DNA of 64,000 bases. Origin: Alicyclobacillus shizuokensis NBRC 103103. Lineage in GTDB: Bacteria; Bacillota; Bacilli; Alicyclobacillales; Alicyclobacillaceae. The notes beneath the pieces were generated by a model. That model did not search any database, was not told the origin of the DNA, and saw only the letters and a program-made list of their open reading frames with translations. The position numbers and the translations under genes are program-made. Positions 61,212 through 64,000 of this stretch are shown in pieces (within the stretch, counting starts at the first letter, position 1; every line of letters starts with the position of its first letter). The DNA lies in NCBI RefSeq assembly GCF_001552255.1, contig NZ_BCQV01000023.1, positions 1 to 64,000 on the forward strand. Direction: 5' to 3'.

Positions 61212-62564
61212 GTGAGGCTGAACAGAAAGCTCAGTGCCGTGGGAATGGCCGCTTTGACGTTAGGTGCGATTGCGGTGGGCTGTGGCCAGGGGGCAACTTC
61301 ACCGGCGAGCAGTTCCGGACACCAGGGAACGGTTCAGATCACGTATTGGTATCCTTGGGGTGGGGACTCGGAGAAGTGGGATAAATGGAGGATCGCAAAA
61401 TTCCAAAAGGAAAATAAGAACATCAAGATCAATGCGGTTTATGTCCCACCTGACGGAGGCATATCCAATGGCAAGCTTTTGGCAGCCATAGCCGGCCATA
61501 ATCCGCCCGACTTAGTCATCACGAACGATCCGCAGGCTGGATATGCGCTGGCCGCCAAAGGGGCACTGGAACCGTTGGACAGTTACTTGAAACAACTGCA
61601 TTTCAATGAGGCAGACCTCATTCCTTCGTTCCAGAGTCTGATGAAATATGACGGACAGACGTACCTGTTTCCTGAAGACACAAACGTAGAGATGTTGTAT
61701 TACAATGTGGATCTGTTTAAGCAGGCCGGGTTGGATCCTAACAAGCCCCCGCGCACGATAGCTGAGCTGGATGCCGATGCCGAAAAGCTGACCAAAATTT
61801 CTTCTTCGGGCACGATTCAGCGTATGGGGTTTATACCTTGGATTGATGACGGTGACAACCCGTTCGTCTGGTCCTGGACATTTGGGGCAAATCTGTACAA
61901 TCCCAAGACAAACCGCATGGACCTGGATTCTACTCAGATGGTGGACATGATGAATTGGATGGGGTCCTATGCGAAAAAATATAATCCGGAGAAATTGAAA
62001 TCGTTTACATCTGGTTTTGGTGGTGCGTTTACGCCAGATCATCCTTTCTTTACCGGGAAAGTTGCGATGACTGTCAGTGGGAACTGGTTCTCGAATGCTC
62101 TTCGAATCTACGCGCCGAATGTTCATTACAAGGTGGCGCCACTTCCGGCACCTCCGGGCGGGCGTGCAGACTCGACCATCTTTGGAACGAACGTGTTCAT
62201 GATCCCTAAAGGGGCCAAGCATCCTCTGGAAGCATTGAAATTTGCCATTTGGGGCAGCCAGGGCAACATTTTGGCTTCCGACATTAACACATGGCGCTCT
62301 GTGGCCGTTAATCAGTCCTCCACGAAAGGGATTAAATTCTATAACTCAAATGGACAGATCACCGATCCAATCTATAAGACGGTCATGAAGTTGGCGGAGT
62401 CTCCGAAATCGGGAACCCCTGCCTTGACATCCGTAGCGAGTGAGATGTCAAATGGCCTGACTTCGATCCGTGACAAAGTCATTTACAATCATGCAGATCC
62501 GGGGCCTTTATTGAAAGCGCTACAAGACAAATTACAGAGCGAAGTAGGGCCGCCAAAGTCCTGA
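61212..62564 (+). CDS. Sugar ABC transporter solute-binding lipoprotein
   Basis: 450-residue extracellular binding protein. Signal: RLNRKLSAVGMAALTLGAIA with lipobox AVGC (Cys24) for lipid attachment. Mature domain blocks: ITYWYPWGGDSEKWDKWRIA, GISNGKLLAAIAGHNPPDLV and FPEDTNVEMLYYNVDLFKQA; GKVAMTVSGNWFSNAL is the usual late block. GTG 61212 follows AAAGGGGG. It is the first gene of the second sugar import operon. Sequence does not name the sugar. Confidence 0.93.
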   Translation: MRLNRKLSAVGMAALTLGAIAVGCGQGATSPASSSGHQGTVQITYWYPWGGDSEKWDKWRIAKFQKENKNIKINAVYVPPDGGISNGKLLAAIAGHNPPDLVITNDPQAGYALAAKGALEPLDSYLKQLHFNEADLIPSFQSLMKYDGQTYLFPEDTNVEMLYYNVDLFKQAGLDPNKPPRTIAELDADAEKLTKISSSGTIQRMGFIPWIDDGDNPFVWSWTFGANLYNPKTNRMDLDSTQMVDMMNWMGSYAKKYNPEKLKSFTSGFGGAFTPDHPFFTGKVAMTVSGNWFSNALRIYAPNVHYKVAPLPAPPGGRADSTIFGTNVFMIPKGAKHPLEALKFAIWGSQGNILASDINTWRSVAVNQSSTKGIKFYNSNGQITDPIYKTVMKLAESPKSGTPALTSVASEMSNGLTSIRDKVIYNHADPGPLLKALQDKLQSEVGPPKS

Positions 62565-62699
62565 TATACGGATCTCGTTCATATCGCATCCAGGTTGGCG
62601 GCTATTCTCAAGACCTGGATGCGGTTGCAACACCAGCATACGCAGCATGAGCTATCGATCTGTTGTGTTCAGGATGATTTGAAAGGGTGGTGTGTGATT

Positions 62700-63596
62700 G
62701 TGAAGGCGATGCAGGTAGACACGGTTGTTCCGGTACCTAGGGCCAATCGAAGTCAACCGGCCTGGCAGCGTTTTTCCCAGAGGGTACCTTTAGTCCTCAC
62801 CTACCTAGTTCTAGTATTGATTGCGTTGGCATACGTGATTCCGTTTTTGTGGCTACTGTCCGGGGCACTGAAGAGCAATCACGAATTATTTGCTAGTCCC
62901 GTGGTATGGATACCCAAACATTGGATGTTCAGCAATTTTGTGGAGGCCTTTCGTCAGTTCCCGTTTCTGTTGTATCTCCGCAACACACTTATTATAGTGG
63001 GATGTAATCTCGTTGGGGTTGTCCTGTCCAACACACTGATTGCCTATGGATTTGCTCGCGTTAACTGGCCATTTCGAAACGCAGTCTTTATCCTGGTGCT
63101 GGCTACCATGATGCTCCCGTTCCAGGTTACGATGATACCTCTGTTTGTTCTGTTCACCAATCTGGGTTGGATAGGTACGTTTTTGCCACTCATTGTCCCG
63201 AGCTTTTTCGGAAATGCGTTTTACATTTTTCTTTTGCGCCAATTTTTTATCGGCATTCCAAAGGATCTATCGGATTCCGCCAAAGTCGACGGAGCCAGTG
63301 AATTTCGCATCTATTGGCAAATTATCCTGCCGCTTGCGAAACCCGTTGTCACGACAGTGGCCATTTTCAGCTTCATTCACGATTGGGGTGACTTTATCGG
63401 GCCTTTGGTATTCCTGAGCAACAACAAACTCTATACTCTATCTCTGGGCATTCAACAGATCATGTCTGCGAACGATCCACGTTGGACTCTCTTGCTTGCG
63501 GTTGGTGTGAGTATGACGGTTCCCGTCTTGTTGCTCTTTTTCTTCATGCAACGCCAATTTATACAAGGTATTAGCTTTACAGGCATAAAAGATTAA
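62700..63596 (+). CDS. Sugar ABC transporter permease, MalG type
   Basis: 298-residue permease with six membrane helices, the EAA loop DLSDSAKVDGASEFRIYWQI and C-terminus FIQGISFTGIKD, the MalG-type end. GTG 62700 has GGGTGG nine bases upstream; GTG 62694 and ATG 62709 are alternatives. In this operon the MalG-type gene precedes the MalF-type gene, the reverse of the first ABC cluster. Confidence 0.92.
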   Translation: MKAMQVDTVVPVPRANRSQPAWQRFSQRVPLVLTYLVLVLIALAYVIPFLWLLSGALKSNHELFASPVVWIPKHWMFSNFVEAFRQFPFLLYLRNTLIIVGCNLVGVVLSNTLIAYGFARVNWPFRNAVFILVLATMMLPFQVTMIPLFVLFTNLGWIGTFLPLIVPSFFGNAFYIFLLRQFFIGIPKDLSDSAKVDGASEFRIYWQIILPLAKPVVTTVAIFSFIHDWGDFIGPLVFLSNNKLYTLSLGIQQIMSANDPRWTLLLAVGVSMTVPVLLLFFFMQRQFIQGISFTGIKD

Positions 63597-63610
63597 GGGG
63601 GAAACCTAGA

Positions 63611-64000
63611 ATGAACAAGCGTTCCTTACGGACAGGTCTGCTGTTCATTTCCCCGTGGATCGTAGGGTTTGTTGTATTTACTGCCTATCCTGTGTTTGCA
63701 TCATTATACTATTCACTTACGGATTATAGCATGATTGGTACCCCGAGATTTGTGGGGCTTCAGAATTATGTAAACCTGTTCAGCGACAAGGTGTTCCTAA
63801 CCTCTCTTGCAAATACATTGTATATGGTGGTTATTGGTCTCTCGTTTATTACTGTATCCACTGTCACCATCGCTATTCTTTTAAACAACCGAAGGATCAA
63901 GGGTCTATCATTCTTTCGGGTGGTATTCTTTTTACCCACCTTGGTGCCGACTGTCGTACTATCCGTGTTGTGGATCTGGATTCTGGAGCCTGATACGGGA
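63611..64000 (+). CDS. Sugar ABC transporter permease, MalF type (partial)
   Basis: Begins at ATG 63611 after AAGGGGG, 14 bases past the upstream stop, and runs open to the window end (130 codons seen). N-terminal KRSLRTGLLFISPWIVGFVV, then PRFVGLQNYVNLFSDKVFLT and the helix-3 block RVVFFLPTLVPTVVLSVLWI mark a MalF-type permease. The rest, including the EAA loop, lies outside the window. Confidence 0.9.
   Translation, partial: MNKRSLRTGLLFISPWIVGFVVFTAYPVFASLYYSLTDYSMIGTPRFVGLQNYVNLFSDKVFLTSLANTLYMVVIGLSFITVSTVTIAILLNNRRIKGLSFFRVVFFLPTLVPTVVLSVLWIWILEPDTG

Overview
The window reads as chromosomal DNA of a Gram-positive (Bacillota) bacterium. The evidence is: strong purine-rich ribosome binding sites, frequent GTG and TTG starts, lipoprotein-type ABC binding proteins, a GlcT/RAT-controlled glucose-type PTS, a mannose-family PTS, and LacI, GntR, HxlR, PucR and AraC regulators. 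An Alicyclobacillus-like soil or thermoacidophilic lineage is my guess from the protein sequences; there is no rRNA or housekeeping marker to prove it. The content is almost entirely accessory catabolism plus one defence locus.

Layout. 1-1.1 kb: decayed group II intron with a frameshifted reverse transcriptase. 1.2-6.7 kb: remnant GntR/UTRA regulator, a mannose-family PTS operon (IIC, IID, IIA, IIB) coupled to a ceramidase-like hydrolase and a SIS-domain protein, then a YmaF-type His-rich protein. 6.9-13.6 kb (minus): LacI repressor, glycogen-debranching-type glycosidase and a sugar ABC transporter, with two identical 14-bp operators. 13.8-26.7 kb: MFS transporter, an aromatic ammonia-lyase homologue lacking the MIO tripeptide, AraC regulator, sarcosine-oxidase-like flavoenzyme, PucR regulator, NCS1 permease behind a structured leader, and a DUF917 - hydantoinase A - DUF917 trio. 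This looks like catabolism of an amino-acid-derived or hydantoin-like N-compound.

26.9-30.7 kb: GlcT antiterminator, promoter and RAT/terminator, a half-size EIIC protein, a full EIICB and a separate EIIA. 31.3-39.5 kb: a complete Wadjet (JetABCD) plasmid/phage defence operon bracketed by two coiled-coil proteins that are paralogues of each other. 39.6-45.7 kb: LysR with a TPP-dependent enzyme and an MFS transporter, a U32-like protein and a GntR/FCD regulator.

46-52.8 kb: sugar-acid degradation operon (IlvD/Edd dehydratase, frameshifted MFS transporter, SDR, and a UxaA/altronate-dehydratase-type enzyme split over three genes). 52.9-58 kb: a V4R-PucR regulator divergent from a dihydroxyacetophenone-dioxygenase-like cupin, MFS transporter and zinc alcohol dehydrogenase. 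58.1-61.1 kb: aldo/keto reductase, HxlR regulator, ThuA-like protein and SDR. 61.1-64 kb: a second sugar ABC transporter under a palindromic operator, cut by the window end.

The most novel signals are: the coiled-coil paralogue pair around Wadjet; the ammonia-lyase homologue with an exact deletion of its cofactor-forming triad inside a DUF917/hydantoinase island; the split UxaA pair with complementary retention of cysteine motifs; and the leader RNA of the NCS1 permease.
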